Shown here one piece after another: positions 35,384-44,514 of a DNA stretch of 64,000 nucleotides. A program made the translations under genes and the position numbers. The notes beneath the pieces are model-generated. The model saw only the letters and a program-made list of their open reading frames with translations. It searched no databases and was not told where the DNA came from. Source of the DNA: Nocardia blacklockiae (lineage in GTDB: Bacteria > Actinomycetota > Actinomycetes > Mycobacteriales > Mycobacteriaceae); NCBI RefSeq assembly GCF_015477355.1, contig NZ_JADLRJ010000006.1:186001-250000 (forward strand), in the 5' to 3' direction. Within the stretch, counting starts at the first letter, position 1. Each line of letters opens with the position of its first letter.

Positions 35384-36925
35384 TTGGCGACGATCGATAC
35401 TCCGATGCCACAGGCTTGGCCGCGGTGGGTGGCGCGGCGGCCGGACCGGCGGCGGTTCGCGGTGGGGGCGGTCGCGGTGCTGTCGAGTCTGGCGGGGGTC
35501 GACGTGGCCGTGCACGCCGTCGCGGTGCCGCAGGCCGCGCAGCGTTTCGAGATGAACACGCCCACCGCCACCGCGGCCGCCGGGCTCGGAAGCCTGCTGA
35601 CGGTGGCGCTGCTGCTGGGCGCGGGCCTGCTCGGCGATCGGTTGCGGCGTCGGCCGATCCTGCTGGCGGGCGGAATCGGCATGGGGATCGGTTGTCTCGC
35701 CACGACTTTCGCCGCCGACGAGTGGATGTTCCTCGTCGGCCGCGCGGTGACGGGCATGGCCGCGGCGGCGGTCGTGGTGACGGCGCTGTCGGTGCTGCCG
35801 GGTTTGTTCTTCGCGTCCGAATTGCCTGCGGTGGTGGGGATGTGGCTGGCCGTGCAGTCGGCGGCGGTGCTGGCGGGCGGCGTGTTCGGCGGTCTGCTGG
35901 TGACGGAAACCGGCTGGCGCACCGGGTATCTGCTGACCGCCGTGCTGGCCATGGCCGCGGTCGGGGCGGGGTGGCTGGTGGTGCCAGCCACGCGACCCGC
36001 TCGGGCTCGGCGCTTCGACCTCGTCGGCGCGCTGCTGGCGGGTGCGGCGCCCGCGGTGCTGTTCGTCGGTATCGGCAGGGCGACCGAAATCGGCTGGCGC
36101 AGTAGCCAGGTGCTCGGCGCGACGGCACTCGCGGGCGGGCTGGCGTTGCTGTTCGCGTGGTGGGAGTATCGGCGGCCGAATCCGGCGGTGCCGATGCGAT
36201 TGATGCGGTCGACGCCGTTCGCCGCGGCCTGCCTGGCGGGCGTGGCGTGCGAGGTGGCCGCCGCCGTGTACCTGCTGCCGATCGCCGCGCTGCTGGCTAC
36301 GCCCGCGGAGCCCGCCCGCAATGCGCTGGTGCTGGCGGTCCCGATGTATCTCGGCATGGTCCTCGGCGCGGTGCTGTCGGGAACCGCGTGGCAGCAACGG
36401 GTTTCGGTGCGGGCGCTGTTCGCGTCCGGGCTGGTGTGCTGTGCGGGCGGGGCGCTGCTCGGCTCGGCCATCAATCTGCGCGACGAGTCCTGGCTGTACG
36501 CGACGGCGGGCACGGTCGTGGGCTTCGGCGTGATGTGGACGCGGGCGCCGCAGACCGCGGTGATCGTGGCGGCCGTCGCGCCCGAGCAGGCCGGGGTGGG
36601 CGCGGCGGTGCACACGGCGGCCGTGCGGATCGGGTCGGTGCTCGGGCCCGCCCTGCTCGTGCCCATCGTGTTCGTCCTCGGCGGTGGCGAGGCGGCGTTC
36701 TTCCGCGGCTTCCCCGTCGCGCTGCGGGTGACCGCGCTGCTGCTCGCCGGTGCGGCCGTCGTGGTCGCTGTGCTGATGTACAAGCACCGCGCGCGGACGA
36801 CCGCCGAGACCGTGGCCTACTGCCGATACCGCGCCGGGCAGCGGCGCGATGCCGGAAAGCGTTCGGCCACGGTGCGATTCGTGCCCGCGCCCGGCAGATA
36901 CGGTGATGTGACGAAGCCCGCCTAG
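35384..36925 (+). CDS. MFS transporter, DHA2-like
   Basis: This is a major-facilitator exporter of about 513 residues with 12 to 14 membrane segments; the size and the lack of a large central loop point to the 14-segment drug:H+ antiporter group. The conserved loop-2 region reads GAGLLGDRLRRRPILLAGG. TTG at 35384 has GGAAGGGGAA just upstream; GTG 35369 and ATG 35282 are possible earlier starts. The substrate is unknown. The stop codons of this gene and the convergent secreted protein overlap by four bases. Confidence 0.85.
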   Translation: MATIDTPMPQAWPRWVARRPDRRRFAVGAVAVLSSLAGVDVAVHAVAVPQAAQRFEMNTPTATAAAGLGSLLTVALLLGAGLLGDRLRRRPILLAGGIGMGIGCLATTFAADEWMFLVGRAVTGMAAAAVVVTALSVLPGLFFASELPAVVGMWLAVQSAAVLAGGVFGGLLVTETGWRTGYLLTAVLAMAAVGAGWLVVPATRPARARRFDLVGALLAGAAPAVLFVGIGRATEIGWRSSQVLGATALAGGLALLFAWWEYRRPNPAVPMRLMRSTPFAAACLAGVACEVAAAVYLLPIAALLATPAEPARNALVLAVPMYLGMVLGAVLSGTAWQQRVSVRALFASGLVCCAGGALLGSAINLRDESWLYATAGTVVGFGVMWTRAPQTAVIVAAVAPEQAGVGAAVHTAAVRIGSVLGPALLVPIVFVLGGGEAAFFRGFPVALRVTALLLAGAAVVVAVLMYKHRARTTAETVAYCRYRAGQRRDAGKRSATVRFVPAPGRYGDVTKPA

Positions 36926-37338
36926 CCGGGGATGACGTATTCGACGCGCACCGAGCCGGGGGAGTGGATGAATTCCTTTGTGGTGACCGTCAATTCGACA
37001 TGGCCCGGCCCGGAGGGTATGTACGCGGAGTTGTACCAGGAGCCGACGAGCTTCACCGTGGTGTTGCCGCGCGCGCCGGTGTCGATGTTGTGCCAGGAGA
37101 CGTAGGCGGTGGTCGCGCAGGTGCCGATGCCCTGGAACGCGCTGGTGAGGTGGATCGACGACGACGAATCCTGGTCCACGTTCCCGCGGATGGTGCCGTA
37201 GCAGAGGCCCGCTTCCGTCGCGGAGGTCTCGAGCACGGGGATGTCGGCGGCCGCGGCCGCGGCGGGACCCGCGACGAACAGGGCCGGGACACAGGCGAAT
37301 GCGGCTACGGCGGCGGCCGACTTGTACGCGGTGCGCAT
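36922..37338 (-). CDS. Secreted protein of unknown function
   Basis: A signal peptide (MRTAYKSAAAVAAFACVPALFVAG, cleavage near AAAA-ADI) is followed by about 110 residues with mainly beta character: CYGTIRGNVDQDSSSSIHLTSAFQGIGTCATTAY, ARGNTTVKLVGSWYNSAY, HVELTVTTKEFIHSPGSVRVEYVIPG. Two Cys residues could form a disulfide. The ribosome-binding site is GAGAGGA. I do not recognise a family. It is divergent from the gene at 37543. Confidence 0.78.
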   Translation of the reverse strand: MRTAYKSAAAVAAFACVPALFVAGPAAAAAADIPVLETSATEAGLCYGTIRGNVDQDSSSSIHLTSAFQGIGTCATTAYVSWHNIDTGARGNTTVKLVGSWYNSAYIPSGPGHVELTVTTKEFIHSPGSVRVEYVIPG

Positions 37339-37508
37339 GATCAGTCCTCTCGGGCGGTGGTGCGGTGGCGAATCGGTTCGCCGGCGGCGACCGTGTGGAT
37401 ACCCCATTAGCGTCGCGGCCACGTTGGTCGTTACGTGTCGACACACGGTGTGGCAGCGGCGAATATCCGCTCGGCGCGAGGTGCGGGTGATCGGGTTCGC
37501 CGATTCGC

Positions 37509-37526
37509 TGTGAGATGTAGATCACA
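37509..37526. promoter_or_regulatory. CRP-like palindrome TGTGA-N8-TCACA
   Basis: The half-sites match the CRP/GlxR consensus, but the spacer is eight bases instead of six. It lies 16 bases before the ATG of the downstream gene, a position that would block rather than activate. Confidence 0.4.
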
Positions 37527-37542
37527 GTCATAACATCTTCCT

Positions 37543-38124
37543 ATGTCAGCCCTGCGGAACGGATCAATGGCGATCGAGGGCCGGGTCGAGCGCGCCTCGG
37601 CGGGCCCGCCGAAGGTGACCTTTCGGACCGAGGCCGGGGAAGTGTTGGCGGTCGCCGCGCACGCGACCGACGCGGGTCCCGGCGGCCGATTGGCGAGCCT
37701 GCTCGGATCCGTGCGCGAGCGGTACCGGATCGCTTATCTCGACCGGACCGTGGTGTGGGTCGAACCGCGGGACGCCACCGCCACGGCCGTCCGTCGCGAG
37801 GACGGCACGGCGGTCGGGACCCTGCTCCGTGCGGCCACGGCCACCGCGGTCGCCGCGACCGGCGGCACGCTGTTCCACTTCGTCCGGGATCCCGCGACGC
37901 CCAGCGCCCCGGACCCGGCGCGGCTGCTGATCCTGGACCGGTCCGGTGGTGAAATCGCTTGTCTGGACATCGAATACGCGGCGGACGCGACGCCCGATCA
38001 TGTCGCCCTGCGCGGTTCCGGGCCGCGTCCCCAACCTTTCGATCGGGTGGAGCGCGACATGCTGCTCGGGGCGGGCGTGGATATGACGCTCGGCCTGCGC
38101 GCCTACTGTCCCGAGCCGCGCTAG
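37543..38124 (+). CDS. Hypothetical protein (193 aa)
   Basis: This soluble protein is rich in beta-strand patterns (KVTFRTEAGEVLAVAAHA, RYRIAYLDRTVVWVEPRD, RLLILDRSGGEIACLDIEYA). The repeated cradle-like pattern is reminiscent of tubby/LURP-type beta-barrel domains, but I cannot support a family. It has no signal peptide or membrane segment. A CRP-like palindrome lies 16 bases before its start. It is between a secreted protein gene and the LysR-domain gene. Confidence 0.75.
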   Translation: MSALRNGSMAIEGRVERASAGPPKVTFRTEAGEVLAVAAHATDAGPGGRLASLLGSVRERYRIAYLDRTVVWVEPRDATATAVRREDGTAVGTLLRAATATAVAATGGTLFHFVRDPATPSAPDPARLLILDRSGGEIACLDIEYAADATPDHVALRGSGPRPQPFDRVERDMLLGAGVDMTLGLRAYCPEPR

Positions 38125-38208
38125 CTCAACGCGACCGGCGGTGCGTCACCGCCAGGAACCGGCTCCGAGAAGTTCGCGGCTGTGCGGCCACCCGATACGC
38201 TTACCGGA

Positions 38209-38907
38209 ATGAACGAGTTTGCTCCGGGTGCGCTGCGGGTGGGGTTCGTGCCGGGGGTGACCGTGTCCAAATGGGCGGACCGGTGGGGTGAGCGTTTTCC
38301 GGAGAGTCCACTGGAGCTGATCGGGGTGGCGCAGGCCGAGCAGGACGCGGTGCTGCGGGACGGGCGGGTCGACATGTGCTTCGTGCGGCTGCCGATCGAC
38401 CGCGAGGGCCTGCACGCCATTCCGCTGTATCGGGAACTGCCGGTCGTGGTCGTGCCCAAGGACCACCCGATTTCGCTGTTCGACGAGGTGAGCACGGCGG
38501 ACCTGGCCGACGAGCGGATGCAGGACGCCGCCGACGTCGACGCGCTCGCGGGCACGGTCGAACTCGTCGCGGCGGTCGGCGGCGCGGCCGTCATGCCGCA
38601 TTCGCTGGCCCGGCTGCATCACCGCCGGGATCTCGTCTTCCGCACCGTCACCGACCTGCCGGAGACCGAGATAGCCCTCGCGTGGCCCATCGAGTCGACC
38701 ACCGAGACCGTAGAGGAATTCGTCGGTATCGTGCGCGGCCGCACCGCGCGCAGTTCCCGCTCGCCTTCGGGTCGCTCGAAAAGCGTTGCGGGCGAAGGGG
38801 ACAAGCCCGCGAAGCGGAGCCCGGTCAAGGAAACGTCCGGCGGTCGCGGGACCGCCGGACGCAAGAATCCGGGCCGGGGAAAGCCGACGCGCCGCCGAGG
38901 GCGGTAG
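38209..38907 (+). CDS. LysR substrate-binding domain protein without HTH
   Basis: The first 175 residues match the effector domain of LysR regulators (LRVGFVPGVTVSKWADRW, VDMCFVRLPIDREGLHAIPLY, VVVVPKDHPISLFDEV, AVGGAAVMPHSLARLHHR), but the N-terminal winged helix-turn-helix is missing and the ATG starts directly at the domain. Instead there is a 50-residue Lys/Arg/Gly/Ser-rich tail ending GRGKPTRRRGR, with an AT-hook-like core. Similar HTH-less proteins are widespread in actinobacteria. It may bind a ligand and DNA through the tail. It ends two bases before the convergent DUF2631 gene. Confidence 0.85.
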   Translation: MNEFAPGALRVGFVPGVTVSKWADRWGERFPESPLELIGVAQAEQDAVLRDGRVDMCFVRLPIDREGLHAIPLYRELPVVVVPKDHPISLFDEVSTADLADERMQDAADVDALAGTVELVAAVGGAAVMPHSLARLHHRRDLVFRTVTDLPETEIALAWPIESTTETVEEFVGIVRGRTARSSRSPSGRSKSVAGEGDKPAKRSPVKETSGGRGTAGRKNPGRGKPTRRRGR

Positions 38908-38908
38908 G

Positions 38909-39190
38909 TCAGCGCGGCTTGTTCTTCAGGAACGAATCGCGGATCAGCACGCCGGCCAGCGCGATGGCGAAACCGATCAGGAACAGGTAGCCGATGTGGC
39001 CGGTGCCCGAGGAGGCGCCCTGCGGGCCCTCGAACAGCATCGCCAGCAGGATCACCACGACCACCCAGCCCGCGGCGCGGAAGGTGCGCCGCGACTCGCC
39101 GCTCCAGCCCCAGGCCGCGGACGGAACCTCGGCGGGATCGACCTTCGTGACGACGGCGCTCTTGGCGTGTTCCAGTTCCGTGGCGGGCAC
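38909..39190 (-). CDS. DUF2631 family membrane protein
   Basis: This protein (about 93 aa from the GTG; ATG at 39202 is four codons earlier) has the DUF2631 core [25 protein letters not shown] followed by two membrane segments ([13 protein letters not shown] and [17 protein letters not shown]) and a basic end. Its mycobacterial counterparts lie near dxr as well. Function is unknown. It is divergent from dxr with a 131-base spacer. Confidence 0.88.
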   Translation of the reverse strand: MPATELEHAKSAVVTKVDPAEVPSAAWGWSGESRRTFRAAGWVVVVILLAMLFEGPQGASSGTGHIGYLFLIGFAIALAGVLIRDSFLKNKPR

Positions 39191-39321
39191 GTTCGCTCCC
39201 ATCAGTTCCAGTTCGTTGCACACCGAGTGCGCACTCTCGCCACTATGTTGACATACGACTGCCCGTCGTAGCCAGCGGGGTGACCGGGTGTCGGCGGCCG
39301 CTGATCGGGAACAATGAAGAG

Positions 39322-40461
39322 GTGTCCGACATCGTGAGAGTCCTGCTGCTCGGCAGCACCGGTTCCATTGGCACACAGGCGCTGGAGGTGATGGCCGCCG
39401 ATCCGGAGCGGTTCCAGGTGGTCGGGCTGGCCGCGCGTGGCGGCAACACCGCGCTGCTCGCCGAGCAGATCGAGGCCACGGGGACCGACAACGTCGCCGT
39501 CGCCGATCCGGCCGCGGCCGCGAAACTCGGTGTCGCGCTTGCCGGTCCGGACGCCGTCACCGAACTGGTGCGGCGCACCGAGGCCGACGTGGTGCTCAAC
39601 GCGCTGGTCGGCGCCCTGGGGCTGCGACCGACCCTGGCCACGCTGGAGTCCGGTCGCCGGCTCGCGCTCGCGAACAAGGAGTCGCTGGTGGCGGGCGGCT
39701 CGCTGGTGACCCGCGCGGCGGCGCCCGGCCAGATCGTGCCGGTCGACTCCGAGCATTCGGCGATGGCGCAGTGCCTGCGCAGCGGCCGCGCGAGCGAGGT
39801 GGACCGGCTGGTGCTCACCGCCTCGGGCGGGCCGTTCCGCGGCTGGACCGCCGAGATGCTGGAATCGGTCGGGCCCGCCGAGGCCAAGGCCCACCCCACC
39901 TGGTCGATGGGCCTGATGAACACGCTCAATTCGGCGACGCTGGTGAACAAGGGCCTCGAGCTGATCGAGGCGCACATGCTGTTCGGCATCGACTACGACA
40001 AGATCGATGTGACCGTGCACCCGCAGTCGATCGTGCACTCGATGGCGACGTTCACCGACGGATCCACCATCGCCCAGGCCAGTCCGCCCGATATGCGGCT
40101 GCCGATCTCGCTGGCGCTGGGCTGGCCCGACCGGGTCCCCGGCGTGCTCGCGCCGCTGGACTTCGCCAAGGCGTTCACCTGGGAGTTCGAGCCCGTCGAC
40201 GACGCGGTCTTCCCGGCCGTCGAGTTGGCCCGGCAGGCCGGAAAGGCGGGCGGTAGTGTGACGGCGGTCTACAACGCGGCGAACGAGATCGCGGTGCAGG
40301 CGTTCCTCGACGGGCGGATCCGGTTCCCCGACATCGTGCGCACGGTGGGGCGAGTGGTCGAGTCGGCCGACCGGTGGAGCGCGGAACCCGCTACCTTGGA
40401 CGAAGTGCTCGCGGCCGACGCGTGGGCCAGGCAGTGTGCGCGCACGCACGTGGGTAACTGA
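39322..40461 (+). CDS. dxr: 1-deoxy-D-xylulose 5-phosphate reductoisomerase
   Basis: Dxr makes 2-C-methyl-D-erythritol 4-phosphate, the first committed step of the MEP isoprenoid pathway; it is the fosmidomycin target. Motifs are [17 protein letters not shown] (NADPH site), [35 protein letters not shown] and the flexible-loop/active-site region [28 protein letters not shown]. The start may be GTG 39322, 39334 or 39280; none has an ideal ribosome-binding site. Length is 379 aa from 39322. It leads a unit with rseP, 21 bases downstream. Confidence 0.96.
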   Translation: MSDIVRVLLLGSTGSIGTQALEVMAADPERFQVVGLAARGGNTALLAEQIEATGTDNVAVADPAAAAKLGVALAGPDAVTELVRRTEADVVLNALVGALGLRPTLATLESGRRLALANKESLVAGGSLVTRAAAPGQIVPVDSEHSAMAQCLRSGRASEVDRLVLTASGGPFRGWTAEMLESVGPAEAKAHPTWSMGLMNTLNSATLVNKGLELIEAHMLFGIDYDKIDVTVHPQSIVHSMATFTDGSTIAQASPPDMRLPISLALGWPDRVPGVLAPLDFAKAFTWEFEPVDDAVFPAVELARQAGKAGGSVTAVYNAANEIAVQAFLDGRIRFPDIVRTVGRVVESADRWSAEPATLDEVLAADAWARQCARTHVGN

Positions 40462-40482
40462 CGCAGGAGGGTTCGACACCGC

Positions 40483-41703
40483 ATGGGGTTCGCGATCGGG
40501 TTCGTGCTGTTCGCGCTCGGTATCACGGTATCGGTCGCACTGCACGAATGTGGCCACATGTGGACGGCGCAGGCCACCGGCATGAAGGTGCGCCGCTACT
40601 TCGTCGGCTTCGGGCCGAAGATCTTCTCCTTCCGGCGCGGCGAGACCGAGTACGGGCTGAAAGCGCTGCCGCTGGGCGGGTTCTGCGACATCGCCGGCAT
40701 GACCGCGCTCGACGAGCTGGAACCCGAGGAGATGGACCGCGCCATGTACCGGCAGGCCGCGTGGAAGCGGCTGCTGGTGATGTCCGGCGGAATCCTGATG
40801 AACTTCTTCCTCGGCTTCCTGCTGATCGTGCTGCTGGCGGTCGCGTGGGGGCTGCCGCGGCTGGACGCCCCGCCGGACACCCAGATCATCCCCGCGGGCT
40901 GTGTGGCTCCGCAGAATCCGGACGGCAGCGCGGCGCCGTGCACCGGCGAGGGTCCGGCGCAGGTCGCGGGGCTGAAGCGCGGTGACCTGGTGAAGGCCAT
41001 CAACGGCGTGCCGGTGCGCACCTGGGACGAGTTCCGCAAGATCACCGAGAGCCAGTCCGGTCCCATCCTCTACACGGTCGAACGCGACGGGCAGCGGCTC
41101 GACATCTCGGTCGTCCCGCAGCGGGTGGCCACCTATCCCTTGAAGCCCGGCACGAACGAGCGCGTGACCGAACCGGTGTACGTCAGCAAGGTCGGGGTCG
41201 GCCAGGATTTCTACGCGCCGGTGAAATACGGTCTGCTTCCCGCGATTCCGGCCTCGCTCTCCTTCACCGGCGACATGTTCACCAAGACGTTCCAGTCGCT
41301 GGCGCAGATGCCGACGAAGGTGGTCAACCTCTGGCACGCGGTCACCGGTGGTGAGCGTGACGCGGATACGCCGGTCAGTGTGTACGGCGCCAGCAAGATC
41401 GGCGGCGAAACCGCCGAGCGCGGCCTGTGGGGCGTGTTCGTGCTGGTGCTGGCGAGCCTGAACTTCTTCCTGGGCGCGTTCAACATCCTGCCGCTGCTGC
41501 CGCTCGACGGCGGGCATATCGCGGTGGTGCTGTACGAGAAGCTGCGCAATGTGCTGCGCGGTCGCAAAGGCCTGCCGCCCGGTGCGCCCGTCGATTACAT
41601 GAAGCTGCTTCCCGCTACCTATGTGGTGGTCGTGATCGGTGGCGCGTACATGATTCTCACCCTCGTCGCCGATATCGTGAATCCGATCAAACTCTTCCCC
41701 TAG
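40483..41703 (+). CDS. rseP: Site-2 protease RseP/Rip1 (M50 family)
   Basis: This is an intramembrane zinc protease that cleaves anti-sigma factors and other single-span proteins; the mycobacterial counterpart is Rip1. The first membrane segment carries HECGH (His21, Glu22, His25), a PDZ domain lies around GDLVKAINGVPVRTWDEFR, and the third zinc ligand is in LPLLPLDGGH (Asp342). It has four membrane segments and 406 aa. The ribosome-binding site is AGGAGG. In mycobacteria ispG follows directly; here three extra genes intervene. Confidence 0.95.
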   Translation: MGFAIGFVLFALGITVSVALHECGHMWTAQATGMKVRRYFVGFGPKIFSFRRGETEYGLKALPLGGFCDIAGMTALDELEPEEMDRAMYRQAAWKRLLVMSGGILMNFFLGFLLIVLLAVAWGLPRLDAPPDTQIIPAGCVAPQNPDGSAAPCTGEGPAQVAGLKRGDLVKAINGVPVRTWDEFRKITESQSGPILYTVERDGQRLDISVVPQRVATYPLKPGTNERVTEPVYVSKVGVGQDFYAPVKYGLLPAIPASLSFTGDMFTKTFQSLAQMPTKVVNLWHAVTGGERDADTPVSVYGASKIGGETAERGLWGVFVLVLASLNFFLGAFNILPLLPLDGGHIAVVLYEKLRNVLRGRKGLPPGAPVDYMKLLPATYVVVVIGGAYMILTLVADIVNPIKLFP

Positions 41704-41816
41704 CCTTCGATTGTCGAGCGGATTCGGCCGCTTTCCGTTCTCGGGCGGTGATTTAACCTGCCGGGAATGTGTGCGCGGTAGCGTGCGTGCGGAATTCGGC
41801 GAGGTAGGAGGCGCGC

Positions 41817-42260
41817 ATGGTGACGAAGAAGGAAGCGGCGGCGGCCGTGGTGGCGGCGAAGCAGCGGCTCGGGCTGAGCTGGGCGCAGGTTGCCGAGGCG
41901 ATCGGGCGGGCGCCCGCGTGGACGGTGGCGGCGCTGCTCGGGCAGCATCCCGTGCCCGAGGAGGCCGCGAAAACCGTTGCGGCGCTGCTGGATCTGAGTG
42001 AGGAAGTGGTGCTTGCCCTGCGGACGCAGCCTACGCGCGGGGCGTTGGAGACCGCCGTGCCCACCGATCCGACGATCTACCGGTTCTACGAGGTGCTCCA
42101 GGTCTACGGGCCGGCGATCAAGGAACTCATTCACGAGGAGTTCGGCGACGGCATCATGAGCGCCATCAATTTCCGCATGGACGTCAAGCGGGTGGAGGAT
42201 CCCGCGGGCGACCGGGTGGTGGTGACGCTGGACGGAAAGTTCCTGCCGTATCAGTGGTGA
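41817..42260 (+). CDS. cynS: Cyanate hydratase (cyanase)
   Basis: Cyanase converts cyanate and bicarbonate to carbamate, which yields ammonia and CO2. The N-terminal helical domain is KKEAAAAVVAAKQRLGLSWAQVAEAIG, and the catalytic domain has Arg89 and Glu92 (YRFYEVLQVYG) and Ser115 (GIMSAINFRMDV), each seven residues earlier than the known Arg96, Glu99 and Ser122 of the E. coli enzyme. Length is 147 aa. A strong AGGAGG lies upstream. No carbonic anhydrase or cyanate transporter gene is next to it. Confidence 0.94.
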   Translation: MVTKKEAAAAVVAAKQRLGLSWAQVAEAIGRAPAWTVAALLGQHPVPEEAAKTVAALLDLSEEVVLALRTQPTRGALETAVPTDPTIYRFYEVLQVYGPAIKELIHEEFGDGIMSAINFRMDVKRVEDPAGDRVVVTLDGKFLPYQW

Positions 42261-42261
42261 C

Positions 42262-42939
42262 CTACTGCGCGATATCGCGCAGTAGCGTGCGGCAGAGGTG
42301 GTCGGCGCGGCGAGTGGTTTCCGGCTGGCGGTATTTCGGGCTCAGGGCGAGCACTTGCGCGCAGGCGGTATCGAGGTCGATGTCGTGCCCGACGGAAACG
42401 TAGACGGGTTTGACGCCCGCCTGGGTGCGCACGGCGCGGCCGACCACCTCGCCGTCGAGGGTGATGTCGCCGACCGAACCGCGCTCGGTTCCCGGTTCCG
42501 CGCACTCGCCGAGGACGTTCTTGGCGACGCCGATGGTCGGCAGACCCGTGATCAGGCCCAGGTGGCACGCCAATCCGAAACGTCGGGGATGTGCGATTCC
42601 CTGACCGTCGCAGACGAGCAGATCCGGTGTGGTGCCGAGCTCTTCGAGGGCGGCGATGGTGGTGGGGAGTTCGCGGAAGGCGAGCAGGCCGGGGACGTAG
42701 GGGAAATGCGTCGTGCCGCGCGCTGTCGCCGTGTCGATCGGTTCGAGCGTGGTGGCGTCGAGAACCACTGCGGCCGCAACGACATTGCCCTCGTCGTCGT
42801 AGGCGGAATCGAGCCCGGCGACGGTGTGGAAATCCGGGGTGCGGGGGTTGTCGCGGCGCACCGAGACTCGCAACCGATCCTGCAATTCGATTGCCGCTCC
42901 GGGGTTGTCGGGTAGCTCCGCCGTCATCGACAACCGCAT
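42262..42939 (-). CDS. nfi: Endonuclease V (deoxyinosine 3'-endonuclease)
   Basis: Endonuclease V nicks DNA one nucleotide 3' of deoxyinosine and other deaminated bases. Catalytic motifs are AGLDSAYDDEG (Asp), FRELPTTIAALEEL (Glu), LLVCDGQGIAHPRRFGLACHLG and PTIGVAKN. Length 225 aa is usual. It lies tail-to-tail with cynS, one base apart, and 34 bases after the stop of the upstream minus-strand gene, possibly in one transcript. Confidence 0.92.
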   Translation of the reverse strand: MRLSMTAELPDNPGAAIELQDRLRVSVRRDNPRTPDFHTVAGLDSAYDDEGNVVAAAVVLDATTLEPIDTATARGTTHFPYVPGLLAFRELPTTIAALEELGTTPDLLVCDGQGIAHPRRFGLACHLGLITGLPTIGVAKNVLGECAEPGTERGSVGDITLDGEVVGRAVRTQAGVKPVYVSVGHDIDLDTACAQVLALSPKYRQPETTRRADHLCRTLLRDIAQ

Positions 42940-42973
42940 ACTTCGCTCCTGCCCGCCCGCGCCGAGCGTATCG

Positions 42974-44056
42974 TCAAGTGGGGGAATTGTATTCGACCTG
43001 CTGGTCGGCGATGCTCACGCCCGCGGCGCGCAGCCGCTCCACCACCTGATTCGTGAACCGGCGTTCCGGGCGGTAGTGGGTGCTCTTGTCGGACAGCACC
43101 CGGACCTGCCCGGCCACGGCTCCGATCTCCCCGGCTCCGGCGACCGGAGCTCCGGCCAGGAGGCTCGAATGGTGGAACTCACCGAGAATGTGCCAGGGCG
43201 ACCAGTAGAGCGTGCCGTCGGCGTCCATCACGAAAATGGCGCGGCCGCCCTCGGGAGTCCACAAGCTGCGCGCCGAGCGCGTGTCCAGGGGTGCGCCGTT
43301 GCTGTCGTACAGCAGTCCGTTGTGGACGGTCACGCGATACGAAAGCCGTTCGGACTCCTCGAGATAGCGCACATGTTTGCCGTTCCACACCGGATTGCCC
43401 GGCAGATTCTCGCCCTGAAATTCCGGCTGTAGCGGGGTGGTTTCGTACTGCGCCGACTCCGGCGGCAGCGAGACGACCATCTCGGGATCGAGCACACTCG
43501 CATCGAGTATCTCCTCGATGATCTCTTCTTGCGGGCGCACCGTGTCGGTGGTGACGACCGCCGTTCCGTGGTGCTGATCCCAGAACGGCCAGACGAAGCC
43601 GACTTCCGTGCCGGACTGCAATCGGATCAGCAAGTATTGGCGAATATCACCGGGAGCCGGGACCAGTGGCGCTCCGAGCTTGTCCTGCACGTAGGGGAAC
43701 GGCGCATCGACGAAAGCGATCAGCCGAGCATCGAGAAATTCTTCCCAGCGGTCTATAGGCAATTTCTGAAAACGCGGCTCGGGCCAGGGGCGCAATTCGT
43801 CCAGTCGCGTGATGATTCGGACGAGGTAATCGCGAATCGCGTTGTCGTCGAACCGGGTCGGGATTGTCGTGAGGGGGCGCGCATCGGTCTCTATCGCCTC
43901 GCGCAGCGCCTCGTACTCCTGGTCCGGCGTCAGCTGACCGAGCGGCTGGACCAACAGCGCACGAGCGGTACCGTCGACCGCTTCCGGGCCCAGATCGGCG
44001 TAATGCTGCGCGTTGTACACGACCGCGTTGGTGACATAGCGCCAGCGTTCGATCAC
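42974..44056 (-). CDS. Protein with HSS-LAG-AGE/HYRP C-terminal domain, possibly toxin-like
   Basis: A GTG with GGAGGA nine bases upstream starts a 360-residue soluble protein. The N-terminal 230 residues include FPYVQDKLGAPLVPAPGDIRQYLLIRL and look like an uncharacterised alpha/beta region. The C-terminal domain has FVMDADGTLYWSPWHILGEFHHSSLLAGAPVAGAGEIG in order, then DKSTHYRPERRFTNQVVERL. The HSS-LAG-PV-AGE plus S-HYRP pattern recurs, as I recall, in C-terminal modules of secreted bacterial proteins and in plant IQM proteins; its activity is not known to me. No signal peptide. It could be a secreted effector without a visible immunity gene, or an intracellular enzyme. Confidence 0.7.
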   Translation of the reverse strand: MIERWRYVTNAVVYNAQHYADLGPEAVDGTARALLVQPLGQLTPDQEYEALREAIETDARPLTTIPTRFDDNAIRDYLVRIITRLDELRPWPEPRFQKLPIDRWEEFLDARLIAFVDAPFPYVQDKLGAPLVPAPGDIRQYLLIRLQSGTEVGFVWPFWDQHHGTAVVTTDTVRPQEEIIEEILDASVLDPEMVVSLPPESAQYETTPLQPEFQGENLPGNPVWNGKHVRYLEESERLSYRVTVHNGLLYDSNGAPLDTRSARSLWTPEGGRAIFVMDADGTLYWSPWHILGEFHHSSLLAGAPVAGAGEIGAVAGQVRVLSDKSTHYRPERRFTNQVVERLRAAGVSIADQQVEYNSPT

Positions 44057-44514
44057 CGGACTCGTTCCTCCTACCACGCATTGTCCTGGCGGCCCCACGC
44101 GCTGATCGCGGCCCGGGCGGCATCCACCCGGGGTTTCATCCTGATGCCGGGCTATCCGTTTCAGTTCCGAGTCGCCCATGCCTGCCGAATCTCGGCCTGT
44201 TCTCGGTGGGCCGGCGGGATCCCTTCGCCGATGTTCGCACGGAGGGTGGGAGGGGTGCCTGCCCGCGACACGCCTGTGGGTTGCGTCATACTTGCGGGCG
44301 GCGATCATGCTCTCGAGCGGGGCGTGACACGCCCGGGCGGGTCGGCGGGACGGGTTCCACCTCACCGATCGCGGGGGCGCAACGAATACCGGATGAGCCA
44401 CGACAACCCCTACGACCGGTAGTTGTAGGTGCTCTCACAGCGTCTGGTACGGCAACACCACTAGACTCGGGCCCGAACGGGTGGAGCAGCACACACGAAA
44501 GTAGGCAACTGAAC
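44057..44514. promoter_or_regulatory. Gap upstream of the ispG leader
   Basis: I see no convincing gene in these 458 bases. It should contain promoters for the minus-strand gene to the left and for the ispG leader to the right. Confidence 0.45.
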
